In this document: positions 7,395 through 14,979 of the stretch, piece by piece
Layout: each line of letters begins with the position of its first letter
Numbering within the stretch: the first letter of the stretch is position 1
Assembly (NCBI GenBank): GCA_902812455.1
Contig: CADDZH010000077.1
Coordinates: 1 to 24,800, forward strand
DNA: 24,800 nt
Direction of reading: 5' to 3'
From: Chloroflexota bacterium
GTDB lineage: Bacteria; Chloroflexota; Ktedonobacteria; Ktedonobacterales; Ktedonobacteraceae
Translations under genes and position numbers: made by a program
The notes under the pieces: model-generated
What the model saw: the letters and a program-made list of their open reading frames with translations, nothing else
What the model was told of the DNA's origin: nothing
The model's database searches: none

Positions 7395-10175
7395 ATGGAA
7401 CAGGGGCAATCTCTGCAACTTGAACCTATCCTTCGGCATATGTCTGTGGGAGTTGCTATCCTTGACTGTGCTGATTTGCGAGTCCGCTATGCGAATCCCT
7501 ATCTTCTTTCACTCCTGGAGCAGCAGTGGCCTTCTCAAAGAGTGATAGGGAAACCGGTGGAAGAGATTCTTCCCGCTGAGTTACAAAGGATCGTGCTGCC
7601 GCTTTTAGAAGAAGTAAGCGCAAGCGGGCAGAAGATGAGCTGGACTGATGCCCCCTATGAAGGGTTTCTTGCCATGCGCGGGCGCACGTACTGGCGGGTA
7701 TCAATCGAGCGTATAGCAACCAGCGGACAGGTCTCGGCTATCGAAATACCTCATAGAGACCAGGCGTTACTGGTAACGATTGAGGACGTGACCGAACTGG
7801 CGCGCTCGCGTCTCTATGTCGATGCTATCCAGCGTATCACTTCAGCTATTGTAGGTCCGTTTGCGCTTCCTAAAGTGCTTGATTGTATCCTGCAGGCTGT
7901 GCAGGAAATGGTCGGCGCAACACGTTGTGCCATCCTGCTGATCGATCGCTCGGTTTCAGGGATCGAGTTTCGTTTACCCGGTTTGGAAGAACAGGCAGCA
8001 GGGGAAACGCCTCTTTCTACCAGCATGCCTCCAACAGTGACCATTGCCGCACAGAAGGGTGTACACATTCGTTCGCAAGACTGGCATCCGCAATTGAGCG
8101 AGCAGTTGTTGTTGGGCCAGGTTGTGCGGGATCGCAAGACCATCGTGATTACCGATACCAGCAAACGGCCAGAGCTAGAACTGCCCCTGCTTGACGATGA
8201 AGGCACACCAAGACGCCCCGGCTCTGTTCTCTGCATACCCATCTTTGATCCGATTGCCGGTAGCGATCAGCGCTTTGAAAGCTTCAAATTCAATGAGAAA
8301 AAAGGCTCGAACTCCCATACAGGCAAAGTATTAGGCTCGATTGAGGTGTATCATCGCAAAGCCAGGGGATTCCCTGCCGAGGAGGTCGGATTACTCGAGC
8401 AATTTGCGCAGCAGGCCGGGCTGGCGATACAAAACGCTCGCCTGTTCCTGCGCATCAATGAATTAGCGCGAGATGCCAGTCGCAGCTTGCGGCAGCGGGA
8501 ACACGTGATGCAGGCTATTCCTGATGGCGTGATCATCTATGATGCCCGGCTGCGCGTGGCCGAAGCAAACCAGGCCATACGCGATCTGCTGGGCTGGTCA
8601 GAAGATGTGATCGGCCTGCACGTTTCTGAGGCCCTGTCACGCAGTACAGCTCGCTTCCCACCCGGCTTCGAGATGCTACCGAGAGCTATGGAAGACCTCG
8701 ACCGGCGCGTCGTCGAGCGGTCAATCGATGAATTTAAAATGGTGGGAGCAAACGGGCAGCACTACACGATACGGCGCTCATTCGCGCCCATCAGCGATGA
8801 GGCTGGAAACATCTTCGCCTACGTTGCCATTTATCATGATGTGACGGAGCAGGCGGTTGCACGCGAACGCATCGAGGCAGAGGTTGCTCAACGCACAGCC
8901 GAGCTTGCCCAGCGCAATACAGCTTTGATGCTGGCAAAAGCCGCACAAGAGTTAGCCAGCGCTCGCATGGGCTTGCTACTGGAGCGCTTGCCATCGGGAG
9001 TGATGCTCATCTCAGAGGATGATCGCAGCATTACGATTATCAACCGGCAGGCAACACGCATCTTGCAGAATATCGGCTTGCCGCTCAGGCCATTTGATGA
9101 CCTTGATAAAGCCACTCGTAATGCTGTAGGAAGAAATGTTGAAGAATTGCTACGCATGCCGGTAGTATACGATTCTTCCGGTTCAGTTATTCCATATGAA
9201 GAGCAACCGCTCGCCCTGGCGCTGAATCAAGGCGAAGCAAGCGAGGCGGAACTTCAAATACGGCAGGCCGATGGGCAAACCATATTCCTGCTCGCCAGCG
9301 CTGCTCCACTACGAGCCAAAGATGGCAAAATTACCAATGTGGTGCTGGTTTTGCATGAGATCACCAGGCTCAAGATGCTAGAGCGGGCGCGCGAAGATTT
9401 CTTCACGACCATGGCTCACGAGCTGAAAACCCCTCTGGCCAATATCCGCGCGCATTTAAGCGCACTGCAGGCTCAAGACCTGCAATGGTCGAGCGAAGAG
9501 CAGCACGAGTTTTTGAACACGGCTGATGAGCAGGTAGAGCGTTTGGTAGGCATGATCAACCATTTCCTGGATGCTTCCCGTGTCGAAGCAGGAGCGCTGC
9601 GACTTGAACTTGAGCCGATCCTGCTGCCGGAGATGCTGGAGGACTTGCAGGATCGCTTACAAGCGCTGATCGCAACATCGGGCCGTCGCCTTGAGATGGA
9701 CATGCCGCCTCATGTACCTGCTGTGCTGGCCGACTACGAGCTGATCATGAGCGTGCTGACAAATTTGTTGAGCAATGCTTTCCGCTATGCGCCAGAAGGC
9801 GATACTGTGCGCCTGGAGATCGAACCGGTATATAGCGGAGATGCAGAGCAGCCAACAGGTGTAGAGATACGAGTCGTTGATCGAGGGCCGGGGATGTCGC
9901 TTGAGCAGCAGGCAGCGCTCTTCACTCGTTTCAGCACATTTGCCGCCATGAGCCGGCCAGCAAAAGACCGGCCGGGGCAGCCAGCAGAAGAAAGGCGCAG
10001 CAGGAGGAACGAACGCTGGAGCCCGGCTACAGGATTAGGCTTGTATATCAGCCGGGGCATCGTGGAGGCGCATGGAAGTAGACTCACGGTGAAAAGCAGT
10101 CCAGGAGAAGGGGCGTCGTTTTCATTTATTCTTGCTGTTGCCAATACCGGGAAACAGGATGGGGAGGAAGTATAG
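7395..10175 (+). CDS. Soluble multi-sensor histidine kinase (PAS-GAF-PAS-PAS-HisKA-HATPase)
   Basis: This 926-residue kinase has no membrane segment, so it should act in the cytoplasm. An N-terminal PAS-like domain (about 8-135) is followed by a GAF domain (about 140-350), a second PAS (about 365-485), a short coiled-coil linker (485-525) and a third PAS (about 527-660). The HisKA domain carries the phosphoacceptor H675 in FTTMAHELKTPL. The ATPase domain shows the N-box LTNLLSNAFRYAPEG near 790, the G1 box VVDRGPGMS, and the G2 box GLGLYISRGI near 880. An Arg-rich insertion (about 850-878) lengthens the ATP lid. The start at 7395 has only a weak ribosome site. An ATG at 7440 would cut into the first PAS domain. 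It sits 3 nt upstream of its response regulator and should phosphorylate it. The signal could be a small ligand, light or redox state, and cannot be told from sequence. Confidence 0.93.
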   Translation: MEQGQSLQLEPILRHMSVGVAILDCADLRVRYANPYLLSLLEQQWPSQRVIGKPVEEILPAELQRIVLPLLEEVSASGQKMSWTDAPYEGFLAMRGRTYWRVSIERIATSGQVSAIEIPHRDQALLVTIEDVTELARSRLYVDAIQRITSAIVGPFALPKVLDCILQAVQEMVGATRCAILLIDRSVSGIEFRLPGLEEQAAGETPLSTSMPPTVTIAAQKGVHIRSQDWHPQLSEQLLLGQVVRDRKTIVITDTSKRPELELPLLDDEGTPRRPGSVLCIPIFDPIAGSDQRFESFKFNEKKGSNSHTGKVLGSIEVYHRKARGFPAEEVGLLEQFAQQAGLAIQNARLFLRINELARDASRSLRQREHVMQAIPDGVIIYDARLRVAEANQAIRDLLGWSEDVIGLHVSEALSRSTARFPPGFEMLPRAMEDLDRRVVERSIDEFKMVGANGQHYTIRRSFAPISDEAGNIFAYVAIYHDVTEQAVARERIEAEVAQRTAELAQRNTALMLAKAAQELASARMGLLLERLPSGVMLISEDDRSITIINRQATRILQNIGLPLRPFDDLDKATRNAVGRNVEELLRMPVVYDSSGSVIPYEEQPLALALNQGEASEAELQIRQADGQTIFLLASAAPLRAKDGKITNVVLVLHEITRLKMLERAREDFFTTMAHELKTPLANIRAHLSALQAQDLQWSSEEQHEFLNTADEQVERLVGMINHFLDASRVEAGALRLELEPILLPEMLEDLQDRLQALIATSGRRLEMDMPPHVPAVLADYELIMSVLTNLLSNAFRYAPEGDTVRLEIEPVYSGDAEQPTGVEIRVVDRGPGMSLEQQAALFTRFSTFAAMSRPAKDRPGQPAEERRSRRNERWSPATGLGLYISRGIVEAHGSRLTVKSSPGEGASFSFILAVANTGKQDGEEV

Positions 10176-10178
10176 GCT

Positions 10179-10925
10179 ATGACCACAACAGATAAAAAAG
10201 CGCGTATTCTCTGTGTCGAGGACGATCATCAGATGCGAGCATTCTTGCTTGCCCAGCTCAAAGCCAGGAATTTCCAGGTGCAGGCCGTTCGCGATGGCGC
10301 GCAGGCCATTGATGTCGCGGCCATCTTTCAGCCGCAGCTTGTGCTGCTTGATCTCTCTCTGCCTTCACTCGATGGGCTGACTTTTCTACGCCGCTTACGT
10401 GAATGGAGCAGCGCCCCGGTGATTGTGCTCTCTGCCCATGACGAGGAGCCTGTGAAGATACGAGCACTCGACTTAGGGGCAGATGACTACCTGACCAAGC
10501 CATTTAGCTTGAATGAACTGCTCGCCCGCATACGCGTGGCGCTACGCCGGGCAGATGAGGCTGCTCGCCTGCGCAGCAGCATAGGTGCTGAAGGCCAGCG
10601 CGCACGCTATCGCTGTGGGGGTGAACAGGGACTGCTGGTCGATTATGCCCACCGCGTGGTGCGCTCTGGCGGCCAGGAAGTCCACCTTACACCAACCGAA
10701 TACGATCTGCTTTGCGAACTGACACAAAATGCGGGAAAAGTGCTGACCCATCGTGATTTGCTCCAGCGGGTCTGGGGGCCGGACTATACTGCGGAAAACA
10801 CCTACCTACGCACGTTTATCCGGCACCTGCGACGTAAACTGGAGCCTGATCCGGCACAACCCCGTTTTTTGCTCAATGAGCCGGGCGTTGGCTACTATGT
10901 GCCACCACCCGACCCCGATATCTAA
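10179..10925 (+). CDS. OmpR/KdpE-type response regulator
   Basis: This 248-residue DNA-binding regulator is the likely partner of the kinase just upstream. The receiver domain (9-125) has the acidic pair D15/D16 after RILCVE, the phosphoacceptor D58 in LVLLDLSLP, and K107 in LTKPF. The C-terminal winged helix (about 145-245) has LTPTEYDLLCELTQN, a recognition-helix region ENTYLRTFIRHLRRKLEPD, and the wing NEPGVGYYVPP. GGGAGG lies upstream of the ATG, and only 3 nt separate it from the kinase stop, so the two are co-transcribed and probably translationally coupled. The receiver and wing most resemble the KdpE branch, but no kdp potassium-transport genes are in view. Its target promoters are therefore unknown. 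Confidence 0.94.
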   Translation: MTTTDKKARILCVEDDHQMRAFLLAQLKARNFQVQAVRDGAQAIDVAAIFQPQLVLLDLSLPSLDGLTFLRRLREWSSAPVIVLSAHDEEPVKIRALDLGADDYLTKPFSLNELLARIRVALRRADEAARLRSSIGAEGQRARYRCGGEQGLLVDYAHRVVRSGGQEVHLTPTEYDLLCELTQNAGKVLTHRDLLQRVWGPDYTAENTYLRTFIRHLRRKLEPDPAQPRFLLNEPGVGYYVPPPDPDI

Positions 10926-11073
10926 TTCCTCTTCACAGGAATTTCACAAATACCAGCATCAAATTCACGAGATTATCACCCGGCATCGGGTATAATTCGG
11001 CTAGAGAGCTTTATCTCTCAGGCCGCACCGGCGGGATGCCGCAAGAAAACACTACAGGAGCAGGATATCGGTT
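10924..11073 (+). promoter_or_regulatory. Promoter and leader region before the receiver-only gene
   Basis: A 7-bp perfect inverted repeat (AATTCCT 10924-10930, AGGAATT 10937-10943) overlaps the response-regulator stop and could be an operator. It has no T-run after it. A perfect TATAAT at 10991-10996 would start transcription near 11003, but no good -35 is present at 16-18 bp. A small GAGAG...CTCTC hairpin (11004-11019) would lie at the very 5' end of that transcript. Confidence 0.4.
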
Positions 11074-11577
11074 ATGCCAGGCAAGGATGCGGCTCATACA
11101 AAGCTGGGAAGCGGCGAAATAAGGGTGATAAAGAGTTATCAATCGGAACACATGCGAGTCTCTACCGGCACAATGGTAGAAGAGCAGGTTCAGTCAGAGG
11201 CGTCAACTTGTATTCTGGTTGTTGAAGACGACCCGGCTCTTGCCAGCCTGGAAGCAACCTTCTTAGCTGCACATGGCTATGTCGTAGAGATAGCAGGCAA
11301 TGCAGAGCAGGCTATCTCAGCTCTTCAACAGCGTATTCCCGATCTCGTAGTGCTTGACCTTGAGCTTCCTGGTACGCTGACTGGCTGGCATGTCTTGGAG
11401 GCAGTACGGCAAAATGCGCATATCCCTGTATTGCTTACTACCAGTTGGGAAGCCAATATACGCAAAAACCTTCGTTCCTTTGGAGAGACTCGCTTAACAC
11501 TCGATCATCTACCTAAACCTTATCCTATGCAGACACTTCTGAAGCGTGTTGAACGCATGTTGACGATAGCGCCTTAG
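11074..11577 (+). CDS. Stand-alone receiver-domain response regulator
   Basis: This protein is essentially one CheY-like receiver domain (about 46-165 of 167 residues) with no output domain. The acidic pair D52/D53 follows ILVVE, the phosphoacceptor is D95 in LVVLDLELPG, T122/T123 lie in LLTTSW, and K148 lies in LPKPY. The first 45 residues are poorly structured. In-frame ATGs at 11152 and 11173 are possible real starts, because the 11074 start has only an AGGAG about 13 nt upstream. It follows the KdpE-like regulator by 148 nt with its own TATAAT, so it may be a separate unit. It could act as a phosphate sink, a phosphorelay step or a protein-protein switch. No dedicated kinase is adjacent other than the one at 7395. 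Confidence 0.88.
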   Translation: MPGKDAAHTKLGSGEIRVIKSYQSEHMRVSTGTMVEEQVQSEASTCILVVEDDPALASLEATFLAAHGYVVEIAGNAEQAISALQQRIPDLVVLDLELPGTLTGWHVLEAVRQNAHIPVLLTTSWEANIRKNLRSFGETRLTLDHLPKPYPMQTLLKRVERMLTIAP

Positions 11578-11606
11578 TCCCTGTTTTCAGTCAAAAGGAG
11601 AAGCAT

Positions 11607-11795
11607 ATGGATCGCAAAGAAGATCGAGAAATGTTACGTAAAGTTGGCTTTGCTGAAGCAGAGGTCATCCGTTTATCCAGGCTTCGCAAAGACTACAACG
11701 AGCGGATGAGGCAAGAGGCCCTTGCCGATCATCGCCGGCTTGAGTTTGTGCGCTGGCTTGTGAGCATTGGCAAGCTGACAGACCAGATAGCTTAG
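11607..11795 (+). CDS. Small conserved-looking protein of 62 residues, function unknown
   Basis: AAAAGGAG lies 6 nt before the ATG, a strong ribosome site, and the gene starts 30 nt after the receiver-only gene, so the two are probably co-transcribed. The product is highly charged and helical, with many Arg, Glu and Lys residues (MDRKEDREMLRKVGF... LEFVRWLVSIGKLTDQIA). It has no Cys, no signal peptide and no membrane segment. The C-terminal LEFVRWLVSIGKLTDQIA stretch looks amphipathic. I recall similar short proteins in Ktedonobacter-like genomes but cannot name a family. It might bind the neighbouring receiver domain, which is a guess from position only. It converges with the deacetylase/acetyltransferase gene 32 nt downstream. 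Confidence 0.75.
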   Translation: MDRKEDREMLRKVGFAEAEVIRLSRLRKDYNERMRQEALADHRRLEFVRWLVSIGKLTDQIA

Positions 11796-11827
11796 CGCGT
11801 GGAAGTTTATGCTTCTAGTAGAACAGG

Positions 11828-13828
11828 TCATAGCCTGGCGAGATTGGGCGAACTCATCACGCGATTAAAAAAGCGGGTTGCCACCTGCTGGTCAACGCGG
11901 CTGCCAACACGAACAAGCAGGATGTTTGCAGGCTCCATGCTGATATTCGGCTCAGTTGTTGGATACTCCATAAACCCCTGAGTTGCAAAGAGATGCGCTA
12001 TCAGTTCACGATAGCGATATATGGACAAACCAAGCCCCTCGATATCCCAGTGCCACGATAGTCCCTCAGCAAACAGAATCATATCCTCAAGGGCATCAAG
12101 CTCAAGCGCAAATGCGAGCAGTTGCTTAGCCACACCTTGCCCACGCCAGTTTGAACTCACCTCAATAGCAACCTCATAGACATTATCCAGGCCTTCCCAC
12201 CATGCATCACCGGGAGCAATCGTCACCTCGCCTACAATCACCCCGCCAGGAGTATGTGCCAGAGTAAGCGCGCAATTGGGGTGCCTGGCAATATTGAGCA
12301 AGAGCTGGTGCTCGCGCTCTGGAAGGCGCGCAAATGCTCGCAAGCCGCTATCGGGCTTGAGGCGCTCAACCAGAGAAGGAGGACAAAAATCACGCAAGAT
12401 GAGCTGGCCAGCCGTCGTTTCAAGCACTCTGGTGCGAGAAGGCGTTTCGCTCCCACGAATATGCAATAAATCCACAAGACCGGCTAGCGGCGAACGGTGT
12501 TGCGCCGTGGGAAAGGCCTGGCGCAAAGAAGATGATAAGGCGAGATGGCGGAGCAGAGCCACAGTGCGCCGGTTGATACGACTAATTGCCCAGGCGCGTG
12601 GCTGTGGAGGGAAATCCTGGGGATTATCCAGAAAGAGAAGAGGAAAATCGGTAGAGGCAGGAGTTTTACCCATAACTTGCTGGGCCGCCTCTTCCTGCTC
12701 CTGTACAGCTTGCCATTGCGGACGCCAGCGCTCCACCCACTGATCGGGAAGCTTTTCTGGCAGAGCCTGCTCTGATATCTCCGCCCAGACAATACTCCAG
12801 GCGCGTGGGACGACGCGAAACAGATCGTAGCCTCCACCACCCAGGGCAACCCAGCGCCCCTGGCAGTAGGTGTGGGCCAGTTCATGCGCCAACTTGACCT
12901 GGGCCTGGATGCCCCGCGTTGTCAACTGTAAGTGCGTCAATGGGTCCCAGGCATGGGTATCGCATCCATGCTGGCTGACGATGATATCAGGCGCGAAAGA
13001 GGTCACAAGAGGATGCAATAGAGCATGCATAGCTTCGATATACGAATCGTCATCGGTAAACGGTTCGAGTGGGACATTGATCGAGTAGCCACGTCCCAAA
13101 CCTTGACCCAGTTCGAGCACATCGCCGGTACCAGGAAACAGGTACCGCCCTGTCTCATGGAAGGAGATGGTCATAACGCGAGGATCATCGTAAAATGCGC
13201 GCTGCACGCCATCTCCGTGATGCGCATCAAAATCGACATACAAAATTTTGGCTTCGGTCGCGCGCAGGAGATGAGCAATAGCGATAGCAATATCGTTGTA
13301 GACACAGAAGCCAGAAGCGCGCTCGGCCCAGGCATGATGCAGCCCGCCAGCGGGATGAAAGACATGAAGCGGGCGCTCATCTTGTGAGGTGAACGTGCCC
13401 CCTTCCGGTAGCCCCATCACCGCGCTGGCGGCTACCAGCGTGCCCCCTGCTATAGCTGCGCTTACCTCGTGCATCCCTGGCACAGCAGGTGTATCACCAT
13501 CACCAAAGCCGTAGCGTTGCGTGAGTTGTTCACGTGCGGCCCGCTCACCGGGTGAAGCAGCCTGCATGTCCTCTTGAGCAGCACTCAACTGCTGCACTGC
13601 GGCGATATAATCAGGTGTATGGATAAGGCTCAATTCTTCAATAGTGGCAGGACGCAGTGGTAAACGAGCCTGCTCATTACTGGCTTGCCACAAGCCGCTC
13701 GTCTCCAGTAGGTCTATAAGGGCGGCAAGGCGGCGAGCTTTGAGGGGATGTTCGGCGCCAAAGTCGTATGCAAGCTCCACCGGGTCAAAGATGAGCCGGG
13801 TGTTATGCTGCGCAGGAGAGCTAGACAT
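11828..13828 (-). CDS. Bifunctional AcuC-type deacetylase fused to AcuA-type acetyltransferase
   Basis: This 666-residue protein joins two enzymes that oppose each other. Residues 10-350 are a class I-like histone-deacetylase fold of the AcuC type, with the full zinc site: H164/H165 (GLHHAW), D201 and H203 (DFDAHHGDG), D290 (HGCDTH) and Y334 (GGGGYD). Residues about 475-650 are a GNAT domain with the acetyl-CoA loop WRGQGVAK (561-568). It then shows WHWD (592-595), an RYRELIAHL stretch, and EPNIS-EPANILLVRVGSRV, which match my memory of Bacillus AcuA. In Bacillus, AcuA acetylates and inactivates acetyl-CoA synthetase and AcuC reactivates it. Residues about 355-470 form the linker. The start at 13828 follows a perfect 10-nt Shine-Dalgarno, so the longer frame to 13849 is unlikely. 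It follows acuB with a 13-nt gap. No acetyl-CoA synthetase gene is in the window. Confidence 0.93.
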   Translation of the reverse strand: MSSSPAQHNTRLIFDPVELAYDFGAEHPLKARRLAALIDLLETSGLWQASNEQARLPLRPATIEELSLIHTPDYIAAVQQLSAAQEDMQAASPGERAAREQLTQRYGFGDGDTPAVPGMHEVSAAIAGGTLVAASAVMGLPEGGTFTSQDERPLHVFHPAGGLHHAWAERASGFCVYNDIAIAIAHLLRATEAKILYVDFDAHHGDGVQRAFYDDPRVMTISFHETGRYLFPGTGDVLELGQGLGRGYSINVPLEPFTDDDSYIEAMHALLHPLVTSFAPDIIVSQHGCDTHAWDPLTHLQLTTRGIQAQVKLAHELAHTYCQGRWVALGGGGYDLFRVVPRAWSIVWAEISEQALPEKLPDQWVERWRPQWQAVQEQEEAAQQVMGKTPASTDFPLLFLDNPQDFPPQPRAWAISRINRRTVALLRHLALSSSLRQAFPTAQHRSPLAGLVDLLHIRGSETPSRTRVLETTAGQLILRDFCPPSLVERLKPDSGLRAFARLPEREHQLLLNIARHPNCALTLAHTPGGVIVGEVTIAPGDAWWEGLDNVYEVAIEVSSNWRGQGVAKQLLAFALELDALEDMILFAEGLSWHWDIEGLGLSIYRYRELIAHLFATQGFMEYPTTEPNISMEPANILLVRVGSRVDQQVATRFFNRVMSSPNLARL

Positions 13829-13832
13829 CCAT

Positions 13833-13842
13833 ATCACCTCCT
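13833..13842 (-). promoter_or_regulatory. Perfect 10-nt Shine-Dalgarno for the AcuC-AcuA gene
   Basis: On the minus strand this reads AGGAGGTGAT, fully complementary to the usual 3' end of 16S rRNA. It is followed by 4 nt and the ATG at 13828. Its first base overlaps the last base of the acuB stop codon, so translation of the two genes is probably coupled. It also settles the start codon. Confidence 0.8.
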
Positions 13843-14576
13843 CATGCATTACCTTCCCTTAATGAGTCCTCAAACGAGTACTCGATATGTTCCTCGCGCA
13901 GGCGCACCAGCAAAGGAGCCGGGTTGATCGTTCCCAGGCGCACCAGAGCTGTACGGGGAACGCCACCTTCTAGGGGAGCAGCCAGGACGCTGCGAACCTG
14001 AACATGCATCTCGGCAGCCAGGAGAAGTGTGCGAGCGAGAGGAGTTAGATCGCCCGGAGGAAGAGGGATAACGAGCTGCATACCGGGTTCAAAAGCTCCC
14101 ATCGAACGCGCGAGGGCTATGAGCAAATCGCTGCGCGTGACCAGCCCAACCAGAATGGTTTGCGTCTCGTTCTCCAGCGTTTCGTATTCCACAACGGGCA
14201 GGTAATTCAGGTTACGCTCGACGAGCAGTTGCGCGGCTGCCGCAACACTTGTGGTAGGCGTGACACGAATGGAAGCGTGGTGCATCACTTCGGCGACACG
14301 TCGCTCTTGCCAGGGATGCTGGAGTGTATCACTGGACGCGCTCTGTTTTGCTAATGCCACCACCATATCAATATCCTGGGAAGTGAGCATTCCTTCAAAG
14401 AGGAGCTTTGCATGTTGCGCTCCCGCACCAGTTGCATGCGTTCCAGGTGGGTAGACACGGCGTACTACTGGCAAATGGTGAAATTGATCTTGCCGGAAAA
14501 GGTTTGCGGCATGACCAAGCGTATCGTCCGGCTCAACTGTTACCAATTTTGTGGTCATGATGTCGCTGACTATCAC
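13842..14576 (-). CDS. acuB: AcuB-like CBS-domain protein
   Basis: This 244-residue cytoplasmic protein has two CBS domains (about 1-75 and 93-160), which in this superfamily bind adenine nucleotides and sense energy state. A C-terminal ACT-like part follows (about 165-240, GMQLVIPLPPGDL...), the same order as Bacillus AcuB. Characteristic pieces are DIMTTKLVTVEPDDTL, HHLPVV, VAEVMHHASIRVTPTTS and LNYLPVV. The start is GTG at 14576, with AGGAG 7 nt upstream. It lies 14 nt after the membrane-protein stop and just ahead of the AcuC-AcuA fusion, so all three proteins of the Bacillus acuABC operon are represented here. A likely role is to tune the acetylation switch to ATP/AMP. The biochemical function of AcuB is poorly known even in Bacillus. 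Confidence 0.87.
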   Translation of the reverse strand: MIVSDIMTTKLVTVEPDDTLGHAANLFRQDQFHHLPVVRRVYPPGTHATGAGAQHAKLLFEGMLTSQDIDMVVALAKQSASSDTLQHPWQERRVAEVMHHASIRVTPTTSVAAAAQLLVERNLNYLPVVEYETLENETQTILVGLVTRSDLLIALARSMGAFEPGMQLVIPLPPGDLTPLARTLLLAAEMHVQVRSVLAAPLEGGVPRTALVRLGTINPAPLLVRLREEHIEYSFEDSLREGNA

Positions 14577-14590
14577 CGTGAATCTCCTGA

Positions 14591-14974
14591 TTATATCAAT
14601 AGCAGCGCGAGAGAGTAGAGGGCAGCGACTACCAGCAACAGGCAGTACAATCCGGCAATAATACGTGAAGCGCGTATCGTGCCCAATCTATGCGGCCTGA
14701 GACTTCTATACAACAGATGCGCTGCCACAAAAAAAATGCCCACCAGCAGCAAGAAATCCAGCAGCTTCACCGCAAAGCTTCCACTGAAAAGGCCAAAGGT
14801 TATAGCAACCGCTCCAAAGACAAAAAGACCCCCAAAGATATCCGCAATCGCAAAAAGGGTAAAGGCACTCTCGTCATAGGCATGGCCAAGCAACCGGGGC
14901 GTCACCCTTACAAGGATAACCATCCCGGCCACATAGATGATAAGGCAAACGATCGTCAATACCACATAAGACAT
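14591..14974 (-). CDS. Small integral membrane protein, four predicted helices
   Basis: This 127-residue, strongly hydrophobic product has four likely membrane helices at about 3-24, 42-64, 70-91 and 107-126, with a basic loop YRSLRPHRLGTIRASR between helices 3 and 4. I do not recognise the family. The start at 14974 (ATG) was chosen because it follows the lipoprotein stop by 5 nt. A GTG at 14989 would overlap that stop. The ribosome site is weak (GGGG), so translation may be coupled to the lipoprotein gene upstream. It lies 14 nt before acuB, so the two should be on one transcript. A link to acetate or acyl transport is possible from position only. Confidence 0.75.
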   Translation of the reverse strand: MSYVVLTIVCLIIYVAGMVILVRVTPRLLGHAYDESAFTLFAIADIFGGLFVFGAVAITFGLFSGSFAVKLLDFLLLVGIFFVAAHLLYRSLRPHRLGTIRASRIIAGLYCLLLVVAALYSLALLLI

Positions 14975-14979
14975 CAGTT

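Noticed and set aside
10179..10925. Naming the response regulator kdpE
   Set aside because: The similarity is of the KdpE branch, but no kdpA/B/C or KdpD-type kinase with membrane helices is adjacent.
13829..13849. Longer start of the AcuC-AcuA gene at 13849
   Set aside because: The added codons are made of the Shine-Dalgarno sequence itself.
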